This document shows positions 18,308 through 26,400 of a stretch of DNA of 28,046 nucleotides, in pieces. The notes beneath the pieces are model-generated. The model worked only from the letters and a program-made list of their open reading frames with translations, ran no database searches and had not been told where the DNA came from. Source of the stretch: 70-18 sp041691815 (GTDB lineage: Bacteria > Pseudomonadota > Alphaproteobacteria > Acetobacterales > Acetobacteraceae); the NCBI GenBank assembly GCA_041691815.1, contig JBEPTZ010000055.1, positions 1-28,046 of the forward strand, given 5' to 3'. The translations under genes and the position numbers were made by a program. The first letter of the stretch is position 1. The number at the start of each line of letters is the position of its first letter.

Positions 18308-19324
18308 ATGCAACTGTCCCGTTTTCCGCGTGTGAAAATCTGCCACGCGCCGACGCCGCTGGAATTCATGCCCAACCTGACCAAGCTGCTGGGCGGCCCG
18401 CAGTTGTGGATCAAGCGCGACGATTGCACCGGGGTCGCCACCGGCGGCAACAAGAACCGCAAGCTGGAGTTCCTGATGGGCGAGGCACTGGCCCAGGGCG
18501 CCACCCATATCGTGACCCAGGGCGCGGTGCAGTCCAACCACGTGCGCCAGACCGTCGCGGTGGCCGCCAAGCTCGGGCTGAAATGCACCGCCGTGCTGGA
18601 ACATCGGGTGCAGACCAACGACAGCGACTACAATGACGGCGGCAACGTGCTGCTCGACCGGCTGATGGGCGCCAGCATCGAGTACCGCGCCGGCGGCACC
18701 GACATGCAGGCGGCAATCGATGAGGTCGGCGCCCGGCTGAAGGCGGCCGGCGAGGTGCCCTATGTGATCCCCGGCGGCGGCTCCAACCCCACCGGCGCGC
18801 TCGGCTATGTCAGCGTGGCGATGGAGTTGCTGGCCCAGGCCAACGACATCCCGCTGCGCATCGACCACCTGGTGCACGCCACCGGCTCGGCCGGCACCCA
18901 GGCCGGGCTGGTCGCCGGGCTGGAGGGGCTGAACTCCGGCATCCACGTGCTCGGCATCGGCGTGCGCGCGCCGAAGGACCGACAGGAAGCCAATGTCTAC
19001 AAGCTCGCCCAGGCCACCGCCGAGAAGCTGGGGCTGAAGGGCGGCATACGGCGCGAGGCGGTGGAGGCGAATTGCGATTATGTCGGCGCCGGCTACGGCA
19101 TCCCGACCGAAGGCATGGCCGAGGCGGTGGCGATGCTGGCGCGCACCGAGGCGATCTTCCTCGACCCGGTCTATTCCGGCAAGGGCATGGCCGGGCTGAT
19201 CGATCTGATCCGCAAGGGCACCTTCCGCACCGACGAGAACGTGGTGTTCCTGCATACCGGCGGCCAGGTCGGGCTGTTCGCCTATGCCGATTTCCTCACC
19301 AAATCGCTGGCACCAGCCGGCTGA
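18308..19324 (+). CDS. PLP-dependent D-cysteine desulfhydrase / L-cysteate sulfo-lyase
   Basis: A 338-residue fold-type II PLP enzyme of the ACC deaminase family. RDDCTGVATGGNKNRKLEF places the PLP lysine at Lys49. QSNHVRQT (about 75-82) is the substrate-carboxylate and catalytic-Ser region. HATGSAGTQAG (about 197-207) binds the cofactor phosphate, and FLHTGGQ lies near the C-terminus. Family members convert D-cysteine to pyruvate, H2S and ammonia, or L-cysteate to pyruvate, sulfite and ammonia (CuyA). The opening LSRFPR and YNDGGNVLLDRL are, as I recall, closer to CuyA-type proteins, but sequence reading alone cannot settle it. The gene is monocistronic and divergent from msrP; a shared sulfur theme is only suggestive. 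Confidence 0.88.
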   Translation: MQLSRFPRVKICHAPTPLEFMPNLTKLLGGPQLWIKRDDCTGVATGGNKNRKLEFLMGEALAQGATHIVTQGAVQSNHVRQTVAVAAKLGLKCTAVLEHRVQTNDSDYNDGGNVLLDRLMGASIEYRAGGTDMQAAIDEVGARLKAAGEVPYVIPGGGSNPTGALGYVSVAMELLAQANDIPLRIDHLVHATGSAGTQAGLVAGLEGLNSGIHVLGIGVRAPKDRQEANVYKLAQATAEKLGLKGGIRREAVEANCDYVGAGYGIPTEGMAEAVAMLARTEAIFLDPVYSGKGMAGLIDLIRKGTFRTDENVVFLHTGGQVGLFAYADFLTKSLAPAG

Positions 19325-19407
19325 GGCGCAGTGCAACGCTTGCGGGGGATGCGGGGCTGGGATACCACCGACGCTCGCTCGCAAGCGCTGTCGAGACGCT
19401 CTGATCT

Positions 19408-21540
19408 ATGGACATCATCAAGATTCATCGCACCCCTGTCGCCGCCATAAGGAGTCCGAGGACGCCGCGGGCGGCTGCGGCTCCGGTGCTTTTCACCCGG
19501 TTTCCGCTTGCCGCCCGCAAGCTGCCGCCGCGCGCGCCGGCCGGCAGCACCTCGGGCGCCGACGATCCGCGCTACGCGGTGGTCGCCGCGGCGGTGGATC
19601 GCGCCTATTACCTCGGCCGCTACCGCGATATCGCCGAGACCGACCTCGACCCCTGCCGGCATTACTACGACGCCGGCTGGAAGGAGGGGCGCGACCCCAA
19701 CCCCTGGTTCGATACCAAATGGTATCTCGAGGCCTACGGTGATATCCGCGATGCCGGGGTCAACCCGCTGTATCACTACGTGGTTGCCGGCCAGGCCGAG
19801 GGGCGATTGCCGATGCGCCCTGGCGGCCTGCGCCGGCCGGCCGCCGAGCAGGCGACCAACCCGTTGCGTATCGACCCCTGGCCGGCGGCGCCGCCCCACG
19901 CGCCGCTGCTCGATGCCGAGGATGTCGCGGTCCACCTTCGCAAACTGCTGCCCGGCGCCCGCGGCATCGTGCTGGCCGCCAGCCACGACCGCTACATCGA
20001 CAATACCGGCGGCGTGCAGGTGCTGATCGCCGACGAGCAGCGGCTGTTCGCCGCCAACCACGTGATCTACCTGCACATCTCCCCCTCCCTGGCGCGCCTG
20101 ACGCTGGACCCGGAGCGGCCGGAACCGGCGGAACTGCAGGTGGTGCTGGACGGGGGGTTCATCGGCCTGATCAAGGCGCCGGTGCTGGCCGCCGCACTGG
20201 CAGCGCTGGCCGGCGAATTGCCCGCGGCCAGGCTGTTCGCGCTGCATTCCTTCTTCGGCCACCGCAGTTCCGACCTGGCAGCGGCGGCGCAGGCGATGCG
20301 GGCGCGCGACTGCGTGTTCTGGCTGCACGACTACGCCTCGGTCTGCGACGGCTTCAACCTGATGCGCGACCGGGTGGAGTATTGCCGCGGCCCGGCGCCG
20401 GACAGCATTGCCTGCATGGTCTGCGTGCATGGCGACACCAGACCGGCCTATCTGGCGCAGATCAGGCAGCTGTTCGACAGCCTGAAGTTCCACGTCCTCG
20501 CGCCGTCGCGCGCGGCACTGGATATCTGGCTGCGGACCGCCCACCTGCCCTACCTCACCGCGCGGGTGCACGAGAACGCGATGCTGGAAGCTCAGCCGGC
20601 GACCCCGGCCCGGCCGCGCCCGCATCTCGGTACCGCCGAAGACCCGGTGCGTGTCGCCTTCGTCGGCTTCACCACGCCGCAGAAGGGCTGGCCGCTGTTT
20701 CTCGAACTGGCGCTGCGTTGCCGCGATATCGCCGCCTATCAGTTCTACCATTTCGCCTCCGGCGACGCGCTGCAGCCGATGCGCGACCTGATCTGCGTGC
20801 CGACCAAGGTCAGCGCCTCCAACCGGATGGCGATGGTCAACGCACTGGCCGAACACGCCATCGACCTGCTGCTGGTGTTGTCGCCCTGGCCGGAAACCTT
20901 CTCCTACGTCGCCTATGAGGGGTTTTGCGCCGGCGCCGATGTGGTGGCGCTCGCCGATTCGGGCAATGTCGCCGACGCGGTGCGCCGGCACCGTCGCGGC
21001 GTGGTGCTGGCGGATGCCGCCGCCCTCGATGCCTTCTTCCTCGATGGCGCGGCGGTGAGTTACGTCCAGGCCCGCACCCGGGCGGGGCGGGAGTCCGGGC
21101 GGCTGCGGCTGACCGGCACCACCGCCACCGTCGACCTGGCGCAGGCCGGCCGCTCGCTGCCCGGTTCCATGCAGACGCTGGCGCCCGGCCTCACGCTGCT
21201 GGCCGCCGGCAAGGTGCTGCAGCCGGCAAGGCGCGGCGATAACTGGACCTTCCAGCTGCCGCCGCAGGCCGGCCGGGTCCGCCTGCTGTCGAGCCGGGTG
21301 CTGCCCGAGCAGGATGGCGGCAGCCGCGCCCGCGTCGGCGTCGCGGTCACCGAATTGCTGCTGGACGGCGCGCCGGTGCCGGCCGGCGATCCGCGCCGCT
21401 CCGCCGGCTGGCGCAGCGCCCGCGACGGCGTGCAATGGACCGACGGCGACGCGGTGATCGATACCGGCGACGCCAGCCAGCTGACCGTCGCGGTGCGCCT
21501 CGGCCGGCGCTATCTGCGGCTGGCGATGGCCGAGTGGTGA
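19408..21540 (+). CDS. Large glycosyltransferase (GT4-like) with N-terminal repeat and C-terminal beta domain
   Basis: A 710-residue glycan-assembly protein. After a basic, Pro/Ala-rich start come two helical repeats (about 64-100 and 101-135; the second has FDTKWYLEAY, then HYVVAGQAEGR). These match the repeats of the large GT2 at 23635. The middle resembles GT-B transferases: DRYIDNTGGVQVLIADEQ (about 195-212), VAFVGFTTPQKGWPLFL (near 415) and PETFSYVAYEGFCAGAD (near 495). The last 140 residues look beta-rich (GVAVTELLLDGAPVPAGD, then a WTDGDAVID stretch) and resemble C-terminal parts of other Acetobacteraceae surface proteins. The weak ribosome-binding site leaves the ATG uncertain. First gene of the glycan cluster. 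Confidence 0.8.
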   Translation: MDIIKIHRTPVAAIRSPRTPRAAAAPVLFTRFPLAARKLPPRAPAGSTSGADDPRYAVVAAAVDRAYYLGRYRDIAETDLDPCRHYYDAGWKEGRDPNPWFDTKWYLEAYGDIRDAGVNPLYHYVVAGQAEGRLPMRPGGLRRPAAEQATNPLRIDPWPAAPPHAPLLDAEDVAVHLRKLLPGARGIVLAASHDRYIDNTGGVQVLIADEQRLFAANHVIYLHISPSLARLTLDPERPEPAELQVVLDGGFIGLIKAPVLAAALAALAGELPAARLFALHSFFGHRSSDLAAAAQAMRARDCVFWLHDYASVCDGFNLMRDRVEYCRGPAPDSIACMVCVHGDTRPAYLAQIRQLFDSLKFHVLAPSRAALDIWLRTAHLPYLTARVHENAMLEAQPATPARPRPHLGTAEDPVRVAFVGFTTPQKGWPLFLELALRCRDIAAYQFYHFASGDALQPMRDLICVPTKVSASNRMAMVNALAEHAIDLLLVLSPWPETFSYVAYEGFCAGADVVALADSGNVADAVRRHRRGVVLADAAALDAFFLDGAAVSYVQARTRAGRESGRLRLTGTTATVDLAQAGRSLPGSMQTLAPGLTLLAAGKVLQPARRGDNWTFQLPPQAGRVRLLSSRVLPEQDGGSRARVGVAVTELLLDGAPVPAGDPRRSAGWRSARDGVQWTDGDAVIDTGDASQLTVAVRLGRRYLRLAMAEW

Positions 21541-21577
21541 GCGAAGCGATGCCCCCCCTGCCAGCGAGCCGCCCCGC

Positions 21578-22642
21578 ATGACCCGCGTCGCCTGCTACAG
21601 CAGCTTCAACTACGGCTATCTGAGCCGCGCCCGCATCCTGGCCAAGACGCTGAAGCGCCTGCATCCGGACTGGGATCTGTGGGCGATGGTGGTGGACCGC
21701 GAGCCGGCCGACCTGCCGGGCGACGCGCTGGCCGGCTTCGACCATATCCTCGAGGCGCGCAGCCTCGGGGTGCCGGATTTCCGTGCCTGGATGTTCAAGC
21801 ACGACGTGGTGGAGGCCTGCACCGCGGTGAAGGGCCACATGATGGCCTGGCTGCTCGACCCGCCGGACGGCAGCCCCGGCTACGACAAGGTGATCTATCT
21901 CGACCCCGATATCGGCGTGTTCAACAAGCTCGATGGCATCCTGAGGCGGCTGGATCGCGGCTCGGTGGTGCTGACCCCGCACCAGACCGAGCCGAACAGC
22001 ACCGAACTGGCGGTGATCGACAATGAGATAACCTCGCTGCAATACGGCATCTTCAACCTCGGTTTCGTCGGCACCCGCAACGACCGCACCGGCCGCGCCT
22101 TCGCCGCCTGGTGGGCCAGCATGCTGTACCGCGCCTGCTACGACGCGCCGGAGCGCGGCATCTTCACCGACCAGAAATACTGCGACCTGGTGCCGGGGCT
22201 GTTCGACCGGGTCGAGGTGGAGCGCGACCCCGGCTACAACGTCGCCAGCTGGAACCTCAGCCGCCGCACGCTGCGTTTCGCCCCGGATGGCGGGCTGCTG
22301 GTCAACGGCTCGCCGCTGAAATTCTATCACTTCACCAAGATCGGCAAGATCGGCGACGCCATGACCCAACGCTACGCGCTCGACAATGTCGAGGTCTACG
22401 AACTGGTCAACTGGTACAAGCGCGAACTGGTGCTGCAGACCGTGCCGGCGGCCGACCGCCATAAATGGGCCTATGGCAGCTTCTCCGATGGCACCCCGAT
22501 CCCCAAGCCGGCCCGCGAACTGTTCCGCGGCCGCCGGGATCTCAAGGCCGCCTTCGCCAATCCGTTCGACGCCAGCCGTGACGGCTACCTCGCCTGGCTG
22601 CGCGCCGAGACCGACATCATGCCGGCCCTGGCAGGCGCCTAG
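21578..22642 (+). CDS. Glycosyltransferase, GT-A fold with DxD motif
   Basis: A 354-residue cytoplasmic nucleotide-diphospho-sugar transferase. It opens MTRVACYSSFNYGYLSRARI. The metal-binding DxD motif is in VIYLDPDIGVF (about 106-116), followed by GIFNLGFVGTRN (about 163-174), typical of GT8-like and related alphaproteobacterial transferases. SPLKFYHFTKIGKIGD (near 246) is a conserved acceptor-side segment. It lies 37 bp after the previous glycosyltransferase and 3 bp before the galE-like gene, so it belongs to one operon. Donor and acceptor are unknown. Confidence 0.88.
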   Translation: MTRVACYSSFNYGYLSRARILAKTLKRLHPDWDLWAMVVDREPADLPGDALAGFDHILEARSLGVPDFRAWMFKHDVVEACTAVKGHMMAWLLDPPDGSPGYDKVIYLDPDIGVFNKLDGILRRLDRGSVVLTPHQTEPNSTELAVIDNEITSLQYGIFNLGFVGTRNDRTGRAFAAWWASMLYRACYDAPERGIFTDQKYCDLVPGLFDRVEVERDPGYNVASWNLSRRTLRFAPDGGLLVNGSPLKFYHFTKIGKIGDAMTQRYALDNVEVYELVNWYKRELVLQTVPAADRHKWAYGSFSDGTPIPKPARELFRGRRDLKAAFANPFDASRDGYLAWLRAETDIMPALAGA

Positions 22643-22645
22643 CAC

Positions 22646-23632
22646 GTGGCCCGCCGTATCCTGGTCACCGGCGGCGCAGGCTTCATCGGCAGCCACCTGG
22701 TCGCCGCCCTGGTGGCGCGCGGCGACGCCTGCGTGGTGTTCGACAACCTGTCCACCGGCCATCGCGCCGCCATCCCCGATGGCGTCCGGCTGATCGAGGC
22801 CGACCTCGCCAACCGCGCCGCGGTGGATACCGCACTGGCCGATGGACGCTGGGACGCGGTGTTCCATTTCGCCGCATTGTCGCTGGTCGGCGATTCGATG
22901 CGTGATCCGCTCGGCTACCTCGCCACCAACACCGGCAACGGCCTGCGGCTGATCGACGCCTGCATCCGTAACGGCGTGCCGCGCTTCATCCTCTCCTCCA
23001 CCGCGGCGCTGTTCGGCAATGCCGGCGCCGCGCCGATCGACGAGACCGCAACGATCGACCCCGGCAGCCCATACGGCGAGAGCAAATGGATGCTGGAGCG
23101 CGCGCTGCTGTGGGCCGGGCGCATCCACGGCCTGCGCCACGCCGTGCTGCGCTACTTCAACGCCGCCGGCGCCGACCCCGACGGCAGGCTCGGCGAGGAC
23201 CACCGCCCGGAAACCCACCTGCTCCCGCTGGCGATCGACGCCGCCCTGGCCCGCCGGCCGCCGCTGGCGGTGTTCGGCACCGACTACCCGACGCCGGACG
23301 GCACCTGCATCCGCGACTACGTGCATGTCTGCGACCTCGCGGACGCCCATCTTCGCGCACTCGACCGGCTGGACCAGGCCAGCGTCACCTACCACCTGGG
23401 CAGCGCCGCCGGCCATTCGGTGCTCGATGTGCTGCGCGCCGTCGAGCGGATCGGCGGCCGCCCCGTGCCGCATAGCCTCGCCCCCCGCCGCGCCGGCGAC
23501 CCGCCGGTGCTGGTCGCCGCCTCCGCCCGCATCACCAGCGAAACCGGCTGGACCCCACGTTTCGCGGCGCTGGACGACATCGTCGCCACCGCCTGGCGCT
23601 GGCGCCTCGCGCATCCGCACGGCTACGGCTGA
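22646..23632 (+). CDS. galE: UDP-glucose 4-epimerase-like NAD-dependent epimerase
   Basis: A 328-residue short-chain dehydrogenase/reductase epimerase. It has the NAD-binding TGGAGFIGSH (about 8-17), Asp33-type FDNLSTGH as in GalE, LSST around Ser117-Ser118, and catalytic YGESK (Tyr143, Lys147). RYFNAAGADPDG and RDYVHVCDLADAH are classic GalE segments. It interconverts UDP-glucose and UDP-galactose (or their N-acetyl forms), supplying donor sugar for the surrounding transferases. GTG start 3 bp after the preceding stop; the next gene begins 2 bp after its stop. The name GalE is by family; exact sugar specificity is not shown. Confidence 0.88.
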   Translation: MARRILVTGGAGFIGSHLVAALVARGDACVVFDNLSTGHRAAIPDGVRLIEADLANRAAVDTALADGRWDAVFHFAALSLVGDSMRDPLGYLATNTGNGLRLIDACIRNGVPRFILSSTAALFGNAGAAPIDETATIDPGSPYGESKWMLERALLWAGRIHGLRHAVLRYFNAAGADPDGRLGEDHRPETHLLPLAIDAALARRPPLAVFGTDYPTPDGTCIRDYVHVCDLADAHLRALDRLDQASVTYHLGSAAGHSVLDVLRAVERIGGRPVPHSLAPRRAGDPPVLVAASARITSETGWTPRFAALDDIVATAWRWRLAHPHGYG

Positions 23633-23634
23633 CC

Positions 23635-26400
23635 ATGGGCGAGACCCTCGCCGACCCGGAACGCACCCTGGCCGCCCGCGACCCCGGCCGCGCCGCCTGG
23701 TGCCATTTCGACCCCGCCTGGTATCTGCTCGCCACCCCCGAACTGGCCGCCGAACTGGACGACACCAGCCCCGCCGCACTGCGCCGCCACTACCTCGACT
23801 CCGGCGCGCCCTCCGGCCTGTCGCCGAACATGTTCTTCGACGAGGCCTGGTACCGCCTGCGCTATCCCGAGATCGCCGCCGCGATCGCCGCCGGCCGCAT
23901 CACCTCCGGCTACGCGCATTACTGCGCCATCGGCTACCTCACCCACACGCCGCACTGGCTGTATGACGAGGATGTCTACGCCGCCAGCACCACCGACATC
24001 AGCGAGACAGCACTGGCCGCTGCCGGCTGCGCCAACCTCTACGACCACTACCTGAAGGCCGGCGCCGCCGAAGGCCGCATCGCCCACCCGATGTTCGACC
24101 CGGCCACCCAGCACGACGCCAGCCCCAGCGCCGGCCCGTTCGAGCGGTTCCTGCAGCATGCCTGGGCCACCGGCGAGGACCAGCGCGTTTCGCCGTATTT
24201 CGACCCCGCCTGGTTCCGCGCCAGCTACCCGAGCCTCACCGCCGAGATCGAGGCCGGCTACCACGCCTGCGCGCTGCACGCCTATCTGTGCCAGTTCGGC
24301 GCCCAGGCCGGCCTGCCCTGGCGCGACCCGCTGCCGCAATTCTCCGAGGCCTTCTACCGCGCTACCCAGCCCGAGGCGGTGGCCGCCATCCAGGCCGGCG
24401 CGGTGCTGTCCGGCTACGAGTATTTCCTCAAATTCGGCGTCTTCGCGCTGCACACCCCAGCCCCCGGCATCGATCTGGCCGCCTTCCTGGCCGACAACGC
24501 CGACCTCGCCGAGGCGATCGCCCAGGGCCGCCAGCGCGACGCCTTCGCCGCCCTGCTGCACCGCCCGCCCAGGCCGTCATCGGCGCCCGCCTCGCCCCCC
24601 ACGCCGGCCATCGCCCCGCCACCACCGCCGGCAGCAGCCACTGCCGGCAGCGGCCATCTGGAGCAGTTCGGCCACCACGCCACCGCCGGCGGCTGGCTGT
24701 TCACCGGCTGGATCAACCCCGCCCCGCCCGCCCTGCCAGACGCCACCCTGGCCGCCCTGCTGCGCTTCGAGCATGCCGAGATCGCGGCGCCGGCGACCAT
24801 CGCCAGCTATCCCCGCGCCGATGTGGCCCCGCTCGGCATCGGCATCGCCGGCTTCCTGCCGATGCCCGATCCGCAGGCCGGCCCGCCCACCAGCCTCACC
24901 CTCACCCTGCCCGGTGGCCACGCCTGGACCCTCGCGCCGGTGGCCAACGTTCAGCCCACCCACGACCAGGACCTCGCCACCCGCCTGCTGCCGGTGCTCG
25001 AGCAGCTGCCCGAGGGCCCGGCCCGCGCTCAGCTGGTCGCCCTCGCCCGCCGGCATTTCTTCAACGGCGCCAACACCCTGCCGCTACTGCGCCAGCCGAT
25101 GTTCCTGGAGATGGAAGAGGCGATCATCTGCCCGCCGCACGGCCTCACCATCATCGGCTGGACGCTATCCGCCCCCGGCACGCTGGCCGCCATCCGCCTG
25201 CACTGCGGCCCGCGCCGCACCGAACTGCGCCTCGCCGACAGCATCCGCCACGACCGGCCGGACGTGCGCGACAGCGTCGGCGCCCAGCACGGCCTCACCG
25301 CCGACCCGCGCAGCGGCTTCATCGCCCACCTGCCCGACTCCTGGCAGCCCGACGCCCCCAGCTACCTGGAAGTGGAAACCACCGACGGCCAGATCGCCCA
25401 TCGCGGCCTCAACCCGCCCCGGCTGCGCGGGATGGAGGCGATCCGCTTCCTCGCCGACCGCGTCAACGTCCGCTACAATGCCGTACCGCCGGCCTTCGAC
25501 CACGTGCTCGGCCCGAGCATCACGGCACTCAACGCCGCCCGCCTGCAAACCCGCCCGGTGGTGCAAACCATCGCCTTCGGTCCGCAGCCGCAAACCCCGG
25601 CGCTGTCAGTCATCGTCACCCTCTACGGCCGGCTGGACTTCATGGAATACCAGTTCGCCCTGCTCTCCCGCCACACCCCGGCCTTCCCGGTCGAATACCT
25701 CTACGTGCTCGACGACCCCACCCTGCGCTGGGACGCCGAAAACCTCGCCGCCTCGATCTACCAGCGCTTCCGCATCCCGCTGCGCCTGCTGCTGCTGGAC
25801 CGCAACATGGGCTACGCCCCGGCCAACAATATCGGCCTCGCCGAAGCAAGCGGCGCCAACATCTGCTTCCTCAACTCCGACGTCTTCCCCGCCACCCCCG
25901 ACTGGATGGAACGGCTCTCCGCCCGCCTGGCCGAAAACCCCACCCTCGGCGCCGTCGGCCCGCTGCTGGTGTTCGAGGACGGCTGCGTCCAGCACCAGGG
26001 CATGCACTTCGAGCGCATCCCGGTGATGGGCAACTGGCACTTCCCCATCCACCAACGCAAAGGCTGGCGCCCCCCCGCCGAACGCGGCCTGCAGCCAGCC
26101 GACGCCATCACCGGCGCCTGCCTGATGCTCCCCCGCGCCCTCGCCCTCGAACTCGGCGGCTTCGACGAAGCCTACCTGATCGGCGATTTCGAGGACGCCG
26201 ATCTCTGCCTGAAACTGCGCGCCCGCGGCCTGTCCTGCGCCGTCGACCTCGACACCACGCTCTACCACCTGGAACGCCAGTCGCAGACCGGCCCCGAACA
26301 GCTCTGGCGCCGCAACCTCACCCTGTTCAACGCCTGGCTGCACGAACGCCGCTGGGCCGCAACCCTCGCCGAACTCGACCCGCCATGCCCCGCCTGCTAA
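23635..26400 (+). CDS. Multidomain GT2 glycosyltransferase with N-terminal repeat array
   Basis: A 921-residue protein. Residues about 25-313 hold six or seven degenerate repeats of 42-45 residues, starting FDPAWYL, FDEAWYR, YDEDVYA, FDPAWFR, FSEAFYR and IDLAAFL; most then have a HY-x3-G-like element. A Pro/Ala linker (about 311-340) follows, then two related beta-rich modules (about 345-450 and 500-625) and a GT2 catalytic domain (about 652-921). The GT2 domain has PALSVIVTLYGR, the LDRNMGYAPANNIG strand, FLNSDVFP (the D-x-D position), ACLMLPRALALELGGFDEAY and the ED motif FEDADLCLKL. Likely it builds a surface rhamnan-type or galactan-type glycan; the actual product is unknown. C-rich, C-ending codons. 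It overlaps the next gene by 16 bp. Confidence 0.85.
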   Translation: MGETLADPERTLAARDPGRAAWCHFDPAWYLLATPELAAELDDTSPAALRRHYLDSGAPSGLSPNMFFDEAWYRLRYPEIAAAIAAGRITSGYAHYCAIGYLTHTPHWLYDEDVYAASTTDISETALAAAGCANLYDHYLKAGAAEGRIAHPMFDPATQHDASPSAGPFERFLQHAWATGEDQRVSPYFDPAWFRASYPSLTAEIEAGYHACALHAYLCQFGAQAGLPWRDPLPQFSEAFYRATQPEAVAAIQAGAVLSGYEYFLKFGVFALHTPAPGIDLAAFLADNADLAEAIAQGRQRDAFAALLHRPPRPSSAPASPPTPAIAPPPPPAAATAGSGHLEQFGHHATAGGWLFTGWINPAPPALPDATLAALLRFEHAEIAAPATIASYPRADVAPLGIGIAGFLPMPDPQAGPPTSLTLTLPGGHAWTLAPVANVQPTHDQDLATRLLPVLEQLPEGPARAQLVALARRHFFNGANTLPLLRQPMFLEMEEAIICPPHGLTIIGWTLSAPGTLAAIRLHCGPRRTELRLADSIRHDRPDVRDSVGAQHGLTADPRSGFIAHLPDSWQPDAPSYLEVETTDGQIAHRGLNPPRLRGMEAIRFLADRVNVRYNAVPPAFDHVLGPSITALNAARLQTRPVVQTIAFGPQPQTPALSVIVTLYGRLDFMEYQFALLSRHTPAFPVEYLYVLDDPTLRWDAENLAASIYQRFRIPLRLLLLDRNMGYAPANNIGLAEASGANICFLNSDVFPATPDWMERLSARLAENPTLGAVGPLLVFEDGCVQHQGMHFERIPVMGNWHFPIHQRKGWRPPAERGLQPADAITGACLMLPRALALELGGFDEAYLIGDFEDADLCLKLRARGLSCAVDLDTTLYHLERQSQTGPEQLWRRNLTLFNAWLHERRWAATLAELDPPCPAC

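Noticed and set aside
19337..19387. Inverted repeat cgcttgcg / cgcaagcg upstream of the first glycosyltransferase
   Set aside because: Short 8-bp arms separated by 35 bp in GC-rich DNA, with no T-run or promoter context; likely chance.
21347..23779. An 810-codon minus-strand frame opposite the glycan cluster
   Set aside because: Shadow frame spanning three recognised plus-strand genes with coupled starts and stops.
24158..26026. Plus-strand frame overlapping the GT2 gene in another phase
   Set aside because: Pro/Ser/Thr/Ala-rich out-of-frame translation of C-rich DNA; the overlapping GT2 frame has clear catalytic motifs.
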